Source of the DNA: Rutstroemia sp. NJR-2017a BVV2 | Lineage: Eukaryota; Ascomycota; Leotiomycetes; Helotiales; Rutstroemiaceae | Reading direction: 5' to 3' | NCBI GenBank assembly: GCA_002946415.1 | Contig: NJPS01000006.1 | Location: forward strand, 310,001 to 374,000 | Length of the DNA stretch: 64,000 nt | Part shown: positions 45,889 to 56,306 of the stretch, in pieces | Layout of the letters: each line of letters opens with the position of its first letter | Position numbering within the stretch: the stretch's first letter is position 1 | Translations under genes and position numbers: made by a program | The notes under the pieces: model-generated | The model's input: only the letters and a program-made list of their open reading frames with translations | Told to the model about the DNA's origin: nothing | Databases searched by the model: none

Positions 45889-47962
45889 ATGGGTCTCGAT
45901 CGCGGGCAACGACGCTTTTTTCTTTTCTTAACTTTGACCGGCGTCGTAATTCTACTCTTCAATCTCTCTATGCTTGCTGGCGTAGATGTGCGATCTAAAG
46001 TCACCAAGGTCCCTATACCAGGAGTGCACAAAACCCCCGATTCCAGCGCAAGTCTCCTTCTGCTCCAGTGTTTACCAGGAAGCTTTCTGACATCTCTCTA
46101 GGCTCCAAAACTACCATCAGGGCATCAAGACAAGGGAAATACTGAGAAGGTGACAGACATTGCAGATCAGCATCCAATTTTTGAATTGATGAAACAGGCC
46201 GACGAATCTTTTCGATTGTACGATGAAGACAGGTCGACCACTTTTAAAGAAACTGTCACAAAATACAGGAGGAAGTATGGAAGAAATCCCCCTCCTGGAT
46301 TTAGGGAATGGTACAAATTTGCCCGGGATCATAATGTGTACAACGTGGACGATTTTGAACAAATCATGGACGACCTACGCCCGTTTTGGGGGGTTGAGCC
46401 TGCTGTTATACGGTCTTATGCCGCGAATCTAAATCGGGATAAGACTGGTGGCATCTCCGGAATTCACGTACGCAACGGGAAGGTCTGGAAGTTGACAAAT
46501 GCGGATGGGGGTACGGCCTGGCGCGCGGAAACTTTGGCCAAGATGATGCAGCGTTTCGTCAAACACCTCCCAGATATGGATATTGCGATGAACAGGCTGG
46601 ACCAACCCAGAATAGCGGTTCCATGGGATGATATGCAGGCTCTGCTCGCCAGCGAAATTGCAAGCAGACGTATACTGCCCGAAAGTTCGACCGAGTGGAC
46701 CAAGGACATGACAGGATTTTTCAAGGACGATGATACAGAACCGCTTTTACAACAGCCAGAGTGGTTTGGAGCGGCTGGAAAGCAGTACATGGACATTGCG
46801 AAGGAAGCATGTCCACCAGGCTCACATGCAAGAGATCCCCTATCCTCACAAGCGACAGCGGAGGCTACTTACAAGAGCCCTCAAGGTGGCTTCATCACCA
46901 ACTTTAACCTCTCGTCCGATCTCTGTACGATTGGTCCAGAAATTCAACGGCAGCACGGTTTTCTGTACGCAAGTAGCTCGACGCTTGCTAGTAAGTTACC
47001 GCTACCTGTATTTGGAGAGTGCAAAACGAACATCAACAATGATATCTTGTTCCCTGCAAACATGTATTTCACCGGCGATGAAAGATACACTTACAAAGCA
47101 TCCAACGATTTAGGCTGGGATGATAAAGAAGACAACATGATATGGAGAGGTGTCACTTCTGGGGGAACAAACACTGCAGATACTTGGAAAACCATGCATC
47201 GGCAAAGACTGGCTTTGCTGACAAATGCCACTGTGATGGAAGGCCAAGATGTGAGAATTATGTCTATGGATCCGAACAATGCTGGATCATATCAAAATTA
47301 CGAGCATTTCATGCCTTCAGAGTTCGCCGCCAAGTATACTGATGTTGCATTCTCCGAGGCAACAGCCTGTACATCTGATGGCTGTCCCTTCTACAAAGAC
47401 GTATGGACTTACAAACCTGGACTCAAGTTCAAGGAGCAATTCAAGAATAAGTTTCTTATAGATGTTGACGGACACTCTTTCTCTGGACGATGGCACGCAT
47501 TCCTTCAGAGCAAGAGCCTTGGTATTAAAAGCACGATTTTCCGAGAATGGCACGATTCTCGTCTCTTTGCTTGGAGACATTTTGTACCCCTAGACAATCG
47601 GTACGATGAACTGTATAGCATCCTAACTTACTTTATTGGTCTCGGGGATCCAAAAACAGCGGGAAGAGATGGGAAACCATACGTGCAGCGACATGACTTT
47701 GAGGCGAGGAAATTAGGGAGACAAGGAAGAGAATGGGCTGCGAGGGTTTTGAGAAACGAAGATATTGAGGTAAAGCCAATTCATTTTCACAATCTACTCA
47801 TTCCAGTCTCACTAATATATCATACAGATCTATCTCTTCAGGCTACTAATCGAATATGCTCGTATAATAGACGACAATCGTGATAGGATAGGATATTCGG
47901 GAGATGGGAGTGAATTGGACAAATACGACAGTAAAAATCCGCTGTCGTTGATGCATGGCTAA
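45889..47962 (+). CDS. CAP10-family glycosyltransferase (type II membrane)
   Basis: Three exons: a first from 45889, a long middle exon to 47769, and 47828-47962. The first intron is not settled: either 46024-46101 (GTGCAC donor) or 46052-46120 (GTCTCC donor, TCAG acceptor, about 648 aa in total) keeps the frame. The N-terminus has a single membrane anchor (FFLFLTLTGVVILLFNLSML, residues about 9-30), then a stem and the large luminal domain. CAP10 landmarks at the C-terminal end: FLIDVDGHSFSGRWHAFLQS, KSTIFREWHDSRLFAWRHFVP and LDNRYDELYSILTYF. The last exon adds IYLFRLLIEYARI. The family includes Cryptococcus Cap10 and xylosyl-/glucosyltransferases of secretory glycans; acceptor and donor are unknown. 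Golgi location is inferred. Confidence 0.88.
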
Positions 47963-48380
47963 TGAAATGGTTACTATCACGATTGCATTTGCATGAGCGC
48001 GGCGTTTAAGGGGACGAGAGCATATCCTTGAGTTTTTGGTCCTCCTACGAGAGGATTTATGTACAATCTACTAAAGTAATAATGGTGGAATGTGTGGGCG
48101 AGCATATCAAGGACTTGGTGGGTTCTTGCATGTTCATGGAAAAGGTATGGACGGGTGGTGGAAATGGCTCATTGGTGGGTTATGTATATGAAGACAAGAA
48201 AAGGAAAGAGACCCGGACAGGAGTAGAATACTTTGAGTGTTCATGGGTTATAATTGTACACTGTTCTCCAAGACACACACAGTTCGAAGTCTTCCAAGTA
48301 AATCTCTATATGCTCAGACCAAATTACCTATAATTTGCTGGGTTAAAATGTTATCGGGGGAGAACAGTAATCATTGGGGT
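47963..48380. other. intergenic, nothing recognised
   Basis: Between the CAP10 gene and the GMC relic; short frames only. Confidence 0.45.
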
Positions 48381-49885
48381 CTAGGAATATCTAAGTATGC
48401 TTTTTGGTGCCAAGTCTTCTTTGATCATATCTGCTGCCTTCTCCGCTAGCGCATATACACTTGTGATGATATTTCCTCTGGGAATAATGGGAATCACGCT
48501 GGCATCTACAACCCTGACATTCCTTGTACCGTAGACTCTTAGCTTACTATTTACCACTCTTCCAAGGTCATCCCTCATCATGGAGCAAGTGCCACATGGA
48601 TGATAATTCGTCATACTAGAGCTTTTAATCAACTCAATGGCACTTTCCAACGTAGTTGAATCTTTCCTGGGGGAAGTCGCTTCCCGTTGGGTTTAAGGAG
48701 ACTCGCTAATGGTTCAGTACGCACCAAGTCATCGTGGAACATCATATGTCTACCATAGATTTCACCGTCTAGAGGATGAGACATATACTTGAAATCGATC
48801 GTAGGGGGCTCCTGTAGATTTACGGACTTGATTTGAACATGTCCGCGTGAGAAGGGATGCGACAACATAGCTAGCGTAGAAATGTAATTTGCAGGATCTG
48901 TGGGGGCAAATATCTACCTGGGGCCTGGTTTCTCAAGATGAAAGTGACGACGAGCGAGGAAATGCGTAGTTGTCGCTTCTACGGGTGATTCTGTCATGCG
49001 TTGGATGAATCTGTATTGTAGTTTGGCAGAGGGGAAGTCGTCGAAAAACTCGGTGATGCCCCTCTTCAGGACTTCTGTAGTTGGAGGCTGAACTGGCTCG
49101 TGTGCATTGAGAGGGACATGTGCGAATGAGTACGAAGGACCATGTGCAAATGGGCCCATACGTGATTCCTTGTACTGTTTGAGCCCAGCATCTCTGATTG
49201 CTGGGTCACGAACGACAACCATAGTTTTCACGCCATCATTAACCTCGAACGAAGAACCACAAAACACATGATCCTGTAGATTTTCTTTGCGTAATTAGCG
49301 TCTCCAGTTGGAAGCATAATCATTAGACGTACCCCCAACATAATGGTTCTCGTACCCGAAAACGCCTGATGAGAGCAAAACTTCTTTACGAGCTTTCACA
49401 AACGTTGATATACCGTGATGGAGAAATTGGACACCACTGGCCACTGCGTCACCGTGGGTGGAATCTTCTGTGAAGACAATCTTCTCCACGTGTGCAGCGG
49501 TGATCAGGTGTAGGTTTGGACGATCTTTTGCTGGTGAATAGTATGCTACTCCAGAATAACTTCGTTCTTTGGATGCAGCGATTGAGCAAGGGCTAGTGTA
49601 TGCGCCGATAGATTCTCCAAATGTTGGATCTTGGTTCGATTTCAGTTGCAGGGTTCTGAAAGTGTCCACCCAAGCTTTTTGTATGGGATCCTTCATGTCA
49701 GGAAACGATCCTTGTACAGGATCGGAAGATGTAGTGATCGGCTACGATAATGCCTGCAATCGATGAGAGGGACTCGCTCACTGAGTGTGAACCCAAATCT
49801 TACTATACTGGCGATAGATTGTGCGAAGCAAGGCACGCTGGTATTACCACGCCCGGTTTACTATCACATCAAAATGTGACTCATT
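48381..49885 (-). pseudogene. decayed GMC oxidoreductase (FAD alcohol/glucose dehydrogenase type)
   Basis: Minus-strand remains of a GMC flavoprotein. Readable blocks in order are KAWVDTFRTLQLKSNQDP, ARKEVLLSSGVFG, GENLQDHVFCG (joined across a normal 48-nt intron near 49300-49350), then YISTLAMLSHPFSRGHVQI and the C-terminal NYHPCGTCSMM with VVDASVIPIIPRGN. Defects: the N-terminal half including the GxGxxG loop is missing apart from a scrap reading FDVI near 49870; the usual segment after SSGVFG (SPKLLELSGIG-type) is absent; a TAG interrupts the frame at 48914-48916; and a one-base shift occurs near 48650-48660. No intron of acceptable size removes the stop or the shift. Its neighbours on the same strand are an acyltransferase and a Zn2Cys6 regulator. 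Confidence 0.8.
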
Positions 49886-50165
49886 ATGTGCCACACCAAC
49901 GCATATTATGGCTAATCTCGATCATAACTGCAAAAGGGGCAGTTTCAAGGGTTGTATTGGCTACAGATGCCAGCGCCGTTGACTTGCAGCAAGACCAGGT
50001 TGGATATTGATCCAGTTTACAGCAAAGGTAGCGTATATAATTGACAAGGTGTGATGCGGAGGCAATCAGAATTAAAAATTGGCGGAAATGCATCACGTCT
50101 AATTTTACAGGTCATACGCATACCCATCTAGTTTGATCCAGCCGCCCAATCTGGAGAAAGACGTT

Positions 50166-51790
50166 TCAGTTCCCTCCAGTTTCCTGAGCGAAATTCTGGA
50201 ATCCCAGGTTATTCAACATGCGTTCCATAGACCCGCTCTCCAGACCAGACATTACTTCTAACCCTCCATCCTCCAACCTTGGAAAAATGGCAATCACACC
50301 GTCCGCAGCTTCATATGGGACACGGAATCCTTCAGGCTTGCCTAGAATACCCCATGCTCTATCGCGGACACCCATGTTAGCCCAAGAAGTTGCGGTGATA
50401 TCGGGGCCCAAGAACCCATGAGCTGCAAATTTGAAGTCTTGAGGATTTGGCCGCGAGCTGAGGAGTCCGATTGTCAACGGAACCCGGCTTGGCTTGTGAA
50501 TAGCATTCACCCCACTCCGGAGCGCTGCTGATGCGTGCGCAAGCCCGGATTCGGGATCTTTTAGAGCCACGATTGAAAGCCGCTGTGTGATACCACCAAG
50601 TGATGCGTTACCCAAATAGGTTTGGGGAAGTGGAGGGCTTGTGTGGCCACGGATGTTTACTGCAAAGAGTACAGCGGAGGTTTTCTCGCTTTCGTTGGCA
50701 TCGTTGGCATCGTTGGACGGATTTCGGGCCGCAGTCATGTGGTGCCAGAAGAAGCCACAAACAGCATCGTTGGTGGAGTAGGCTTTTGCGGCTACCTTGA
50801 GCTCCGTGAGCCGTTCGGGTGAGAAGTAAAAGATCTTTGCTGACATCGGAGGCATCTGAAAAGTCGGTGGTGCCATCTGAGTCGGGTCAGCGGGTAGTGT
50901 GGGCATAAGCACGTATTCAGGGAAATCGGCAATGTTGTCGGCTGGAAGGCCATCATTCAAAGGTGCGCGGTCATTAGAGACAGAATCGTATTGACTGAAT
51001 GACTGCGAACCGTTGGCGGCGCCTGTATTGAGTGCCCAGGTTTCGAGTATGAAATCCAGCCCAGTCCCATCGCAGACTGAATGGTGGACTCCGACCGTGA
51101 GGAGAAGCCCACCTTCAATGAAGTTTGCCTGTGCTGCAAAGACTGGCTGGGAGTTTTGTATGACTTGGAGTGGGGAGATGAGTGGAGTGGTCAGCTTAGA
51201 AAATGTGAAATTGTCTTTCTTGAGCTCATTGTATGATGGTAGCACCCCGGACAGGTCTCTGCATCTGTCGTACATTAGCTGTTTTCTGGGGCGATAACTG
51301 TGCGTGAACGCACCTGAACTCAACACCACCAGCCCCCTCCAGCACCTGAATTCTAGCGTCCTTTGGATCGCTACCTTCTTCTGCTCCCTTAAAGACGCGT
51401 CAGTTTTTGATTCTGGGAAACCGACACTAGGAAGACCCAGATATCGAAGGTTTTCAGAACTTACTACATCTCCGGAAAGCCAAGGTATAGAAGAAATAGT
51501 ATGCGCTAGACCTTTTTTCAGGTCATCTAACCTAATCAGAGAACATGTCAGAAGCCTTCAGTATCCAGCTGACTTCGAAAATTCGATTCTTACACTACTG
51601 ATTTGCTTATATCGACCGGCAGAGGGAAGCAAAGAATCCAGCGAGAGCCGTAGAGTCTTGGCATATTCAGATCCAAAGGCGAAAGCTTCTGCTTCACTGA
51701 TAGCTGTGGCTTGAGGCCATAGTCTTCCAGTTTAACAAAGTAGGGCTTTTCGACAGCTGCCGTTTGAGACACATTTGTGATGGAATTCAT
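50166..51790 (-). CDS. BAHD-like acyltransferase (trichothecene 3-O-acetyltransferase type)
   Basis: Four exons: 51790-51594, 51531-51465, 51387-51314 and 51264-50166; 478 aa. The long frame that seems to begin at 51329 only reads back into an intron; the true N-terminus is upstream and has QKLSPLDLNMPRLYG, IPWLSGDV and IQVLEGAGGVEFRC. The catalytic HxxxDG is HHSVCDGTG (His174-Asp178). The second family motif region, normally DFGWG-like, reads NMGVRDRAWGILGKPEGFRVP, so it is altered but in place. Such enzymes transfer acyl groups from CoA to hydroxyls of metabolites, e.g. Tri101/Tri3-like and other secondary-metabolite enzymes. The acceptor is unknown. It is flanked by a dead GMC oxidoreductase and a Zn2Cys6 factor on the same strand. 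Confidence 0.88.
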
Positions 51791-52579
51791 TTGGTTGGTT
51801 AAAAAGACGCTGATAGAATATTGCTGAAGTACAGGTAAATGATTTAGCCGTGTATGGAGTGGATCTGTGTTTGATGAAGCATCCACGAAGCATAGGGAAG
51901 CTGCCCTTAAGTAGTCGAATAGGTCGGTGCCATAGGCCTGCCCGGACTCTCCGATGAGCCAGCCATGCTGTAAACCAGCCACCGTAGACAGGTACTTGAT
52001 TCACATGGCATGACGATTATAATCTTGATCCCATATAGTCAGGAACATTACCAGCGGGTCGATGTCTAGGTGTTCGTCTATCACGTGTGGTCCTGGTTGT
52101 TGATTGGCTATCTCATCGCTTTCCTTTAGTAGTTAGACTACTGGGTAAGTTCGGACTTAACCCTCCTCGAGCCCTCCTACAGGAGGCCTTTCTTCCTAGT
52201 CGGTTTAACCATTGAGACTTTGAAAATGCGGCAAAACTTGAAATTTCGAGAAGTTTAAACTTCAAATGCGACGACTGCACTCGCCGAGCATATGAAAGTC
52301 AGGGCACATATAGGTTGACCAGACTTTAGAATTACAAGCCAGATAACTAACTACAGGAGCTACCCCTGAGCTAGTAGCCCTAAGCGGCCAGATGCCCACG
52401 TATATGAGTTACCAGTACTATGCCCACTAAGTGGTGGCATATGAGTGCGGTTTGCGGCGGAATCGACGAATCGTTACAATTGTTAGAATTAATTGGTGAA
52501 TAATTTACCAGGTCCTAAATATTTTCAACCCTTCCTTTTCCCCTCGCTGATATTGAAGATATACTTGCAACTTTACCGT
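51791..52579. other. upstream region of the acyltransferase gene
   Basis: Between the acyltransferase start and the end of the regulator gene. No coding sequence recognised; likely promoter. Confidence 0.5.
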
Positions 52580-54447
52580 CTATACACAATCGAATCTAAA
52601 ACTCTCTGGTCTTCCCGCGAAAGTTTGGCTCGTACTATCCTGAACCAACTGTGCTTGGACTTCACCAGTCTTGGCAATCCATCGAAGCTGTGCACGCATC
52701 CATCTCTGTTGTATTTCTTGGTCAGATGGCACACTGCAGGCGATATACAGGGGCCATATGAGGGAGAATTTTCCCGTGTTCCCAGAACTGCTAGCCTTGC
52801 CCATTGAAGACTGCGGCCACGGAGAGTTCTTATCTTGCAGATGATCAGGAGAACGCTTCAGTTCTGAACAGTCATAACCTAAAAGGAATGGAACGCTAGC
52901 GCACACGTCTGCTACCATGGCCCTGTTGATGCTGTCTATACGATCCTGATAATCGTCTATTCGATCGAGGTGCACGCAAGAGGAGATGCGAAACAAAATC
53001 GATTGTGTAATCAGACGGTAGACACGATACAAGTTCCAGACTCGGGCCGTATAAAAGTCGGGATATCGGTGTATCTGATCTGGAACGAAAGTCGAGCTCG
53101 AGGGTCGTGGATCTCGAGAACATCTCAGGCTTGTATAAGACCACTTGACGGAAATCTGCTTAGCCCAATTTGCCAGCTCGCGATCTAAGTTCTCAGCAGC
53201 TTGGATGAGCTCACAGGCTTTGCTGACATCAACAGCGCAGCTGGTTTGCGAAAGAAGACAATTAGCCAAGGCCAGGAGCTCAGGAATGCGTATACTTTTT
53301 GAAATAAGTCGATCCTCGATGCTCTCGTAAGGCGATAGGATGTCAGCAAAACTATCAAATATTGGATCCAGAGGCGTAGATATTTGTAGGTGACTCTGAA
53401 TCTATGATGACTGTATTAGAACCCTACGGCTGGTAGATGGGATTGATGTCAAGTTACTGCGTTTCGTCGGATAAATAGAAACAAATTGCAAGAGAACGGA
53501 GTACGGAAATTCTCACTGCCACGATGTTTGAGGAGAGCTGTAGCTCCGTCAATGTGGGTACCCCATGCAGATAGTGTTCCCGAGCTGAATGTAATTGTCT
53601 GCCAGATATGGAATTAGCAGAGAAAAGGGTGATAACAACGGTAGCATGCGAGACTCAGTTGCGGATGACTCACCTCATATCCTGAAAGAAGAAGAATGGT
53701 ATACAGGGTTTCGTCACTCTTGGCTTTGATTCTGTCTCCGATAGCTGCATTCAATGCTGAAAGCGACTGCAAATAACACTTCCTAGCTACTTGAGTCGCA
53801 TTGATATCATTGGGCCATGCTCTTGCCCAGAGGATATGGGATATGGCCTGGGTGGCCAATTTCAATGCAGAACCTGACTCACTTTGAGAAAAGAGAATTG
53901 GGAGTTGGCGGTGGAGATATTGAGAACGGTCGGAACCAACCAAGGTTTCCATTGTCGTCTGATAAAAGAAGCACAAAGTGAGGTCTTCATTGGAGGGCAG
54001 CAGCGCCCGGCCAAGCCCACTAAGGAGGACGTGACTCTCCTTTTCAGCCCATAGACCGGGATTGTCATGTGACAGGTTGAAATCCGCCTTAGAAGAGAGA
54101 GATCTTCTATTTTTTGCTCTTGGCTTTCGGGTTCTGTCTTTGGATTTGACATTGAAATCGCAGAACATGAGGTCAACCTCGTCTTTGTAGCCCGTACAAG
54201 ATCTTTTCGTTCTTACACACCGCGAACATTCGGGGCGTTGTTCATCACACTAATATGAATGGGTCAGCATAGAACAGGCGAGTAAAACGGGGTCGAAATA
54301 ACCTTCACATGCAGCGTCCTATACACAAGACGTCAGACAACAATCTTCCTGCAGATATGAAGTTCAGAGGGCGAGGTTGCTGTATGTAAAGGACGCTCAC
54401 TTGCAGTTTTCACATGCCCGACTGGCCCTGCCCTTGAACACCATCAT
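52580..54447 (-). CDS. Zn2Cys6 fungal transcription factor
   Basis: Five exons: 54447-54401, 54318-54303, 54249-53674, 53598-53458 and 53401-52580; 533 aa. The second exon is 16 nt, inside the zinc cluster. Joining all three N-terminal exons restores the cluster exactly: Cys12-x2-Cys15-x6-Cys22-x6-Cys29-x2-Cys32-x6-Cys39 (ACENCKTLHVKCDEQRPEC, then SRCVRTKRSC). A basic linker (TRKPRAKNRR) follows, then the helical fungal-specific middle homology region (YETITFSSGTLSAWGTHIDGA, ALLKHRGSENFRTP, NLFLFIRRNA, STPLDPIFD). It ends with an EIQQRWMRAQLRWI-type helix. A DNA-binding regulator, nuclear. Its location beside the acyltransferase and GMC relic makes it the candidate local regulator. Confidence 0.92.
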
Positions 54448-55528
54448 AAACCCGGCGCAATATCGCGACTATCTTCTTCGCAGGACAATTGACGGCTCGA
54501 TGATTATTTTTGTATTTAACGAATATAGATAGAATACATCTAAGTATATAAACTTTAGGAGAACTTTGTGTCGGAAGTCGGAGGTTATGGGTTAGTCATC
54601 CACTCATATGCAGGTAAAGGGGCCGGCCCTCCATAGTGATGTACTTATATCCAAGTACATCAACAAAAGTTACTCTATTGTTTGCTGAAATCATTTAAAT
54701 CCAATTAATCAATTTGCTTTTCCTCATAGGATGTCACCAAGGTGCGTCTTTTCAAACGCAGACCACATCACACAAGCAGAACGGGATGTCGAGACTGCAA
54801 ACTTTGAGTCTCGAAAGGCGTATGTTTCCGCATTAGAGACGGGAGCATTCTAAATTGATTACTGCCTTTTCAAACGGGAGTATTGAAGCCGGTTGAACAG
54901 AAGCGATGACTTTGGTAGGATTGAGTATGACATGAATCATTCCGCAGGCTTCTTGATATTGGGATCTTGAATGATGCACACTCTTTATATATAGTAAGAG
55001 GCATGAGTAGTAAGGGAGCTTGAAATAAAAGAACGCAAGAAGATCAGAAAAACAAAGTGGAATCTCGCTACCCCTCATCTTTACCGCCTGCCTCCTTCTA
55101 TTATCTTTGTCTGTAGCATAACTCTTATTTATCTCTTCTCTCTAAATCTGCGCTGCAGTAACCAACTGCTTCAAGCAGTGTTTACCAGGTAAGATAGATC
55201 TGATAGCATTATGGACAATTTGCTCGCCCGGTTGACGCAATTCTTTGTTGTGTGAATGTTCAGCATCAATGTCGAAATCGGTGATTTTTGTACGTTCGAG
55301 ATTAGAATTTGGTGTTGCCATTCTGACAACAGAAAAGCTGTCGCCGCTCAGCGGCAAAAAGTTGGAGTGTATCAGCTATAGAAAACGAGAGATTCGGGAT
55401 GGCGTTTACTGTAAGCGTAGGGACTGATGTAGGCGGGAAGCTGTGTCGAGTGGCTGCAGTGCATATCTCGTCGGTTGTATCTATCGTTTTATCTTCTTCT
55501 GATGGTCGGAAATCACTTGTTGTTCCTC
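54448..55528. other. intergenic, nothing firm
   Basis: Upstream of the Zn2Cys6 gene. A 59-71-codon minus-strand frame at 55142-55357 looks protein-like in places but has no family match I know and no splice support. Confidence 0.4.
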
Positions 55529-56306
55529 TTACAACTCCTCGCCCACCTTTCCTCCAACCTCGTTCTCCTTCCCGCTCCCCTTCGCCTGTTCACCACCTCT
55601 AGCCTCCTCCTCCAAAACGGCCATAAAATCCCTAACCAATTTCTGATGGCTCTCCTGTAACGTTGTCTTAATAAACCCCATCAAAAACCTACTTGCCCTC
55701 ACTTCCCCCCGCTCCTCCAGCACCCACTTCTTTTCCCCCTCACCCTCGACCTCCCTCACCACCCAACTCGTCACACTATGCACCCCCATCGGCGCATGTG
55801 TCACACTAACCATACCGTCCTCTCTATCCTGCAGACTCGAGTTGTAGGTGATTTTCTCCGGGATAAACTTCGACGCCCACGATCCGCGCCACCCGCTACT
55901 CTCTCCGTTTTTGGCAGAGCCCATATCGTCGGTAATCTCCCATATATCGGTACACCCAGGGTAGGCATCGCTAGGCCAGAGATCCTTCGCTTCCTGGCGG
56001 AAGAAGTCGAGGCTTATTTTGGAGGAGGCATCGGAGGAGAGGAGATGGTGTGCGGTGACGAGCGGGTTGAGTGTTATCATGCGGGTGTGGTCGTGAAGGA
56101 GAGAGAGGATGCGGGGGCGGGGGATGTGCGCGGGGACAGGAGTAAGGACGGACGTGTGGTGAGTGGCTGTTAGGACTAGGAGAAGGGGAGAAGGTTAGCT
56201 GATGCGGAGATAGATACTATGAAAGGAGATGAAGGGAGAACTCAAAGGTTGCTAGGGTTGGAGAAGTGAGTGAAGGGTTGTGGAGGGGAAAGAACTTACA
56301 AGACAT
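55529..56306 (-). CDS. DUF7053 fungal protein
   Basis: Exons 56306-56300 (7 nt: ATG TCT T) and 56175-55529; 217 aa, intron 124 nt. The 7-nt first exon restores the family opening MSFLTATHHTSVLTPVPAHIPRPRILSLLHDH. This is followed by ITLNPLVTAHHLL, the FTDDM-like ITDDMGSAKNG region, a YNSSLQDREDGMVSVTHAPMGVHSV strand pair and SRFLMGFIKTTLQESHQKLV. The fold looks START/SRPBCC-like (small polyketide-cyclase-like), which would suggest ligand binding, but no function is known. The tail is Gly/Glu-rich. A TATATAAC element on the complementary strand near 56384-56392 lies about 80 bp upstream. Confidence 0.8.

Noticed and set aside
48896..48920. Intron removing the TAG in the GMC gene
   Set aside because: The only GT..AG pair spans about 20 nt, below a workable intron size.
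50166..51329. Acyltransferase start at 51329
   Set aside because: That frame enters an intron at its 5' end. The conserved N-terminus is in exons at 51314-51790 with matching phases.
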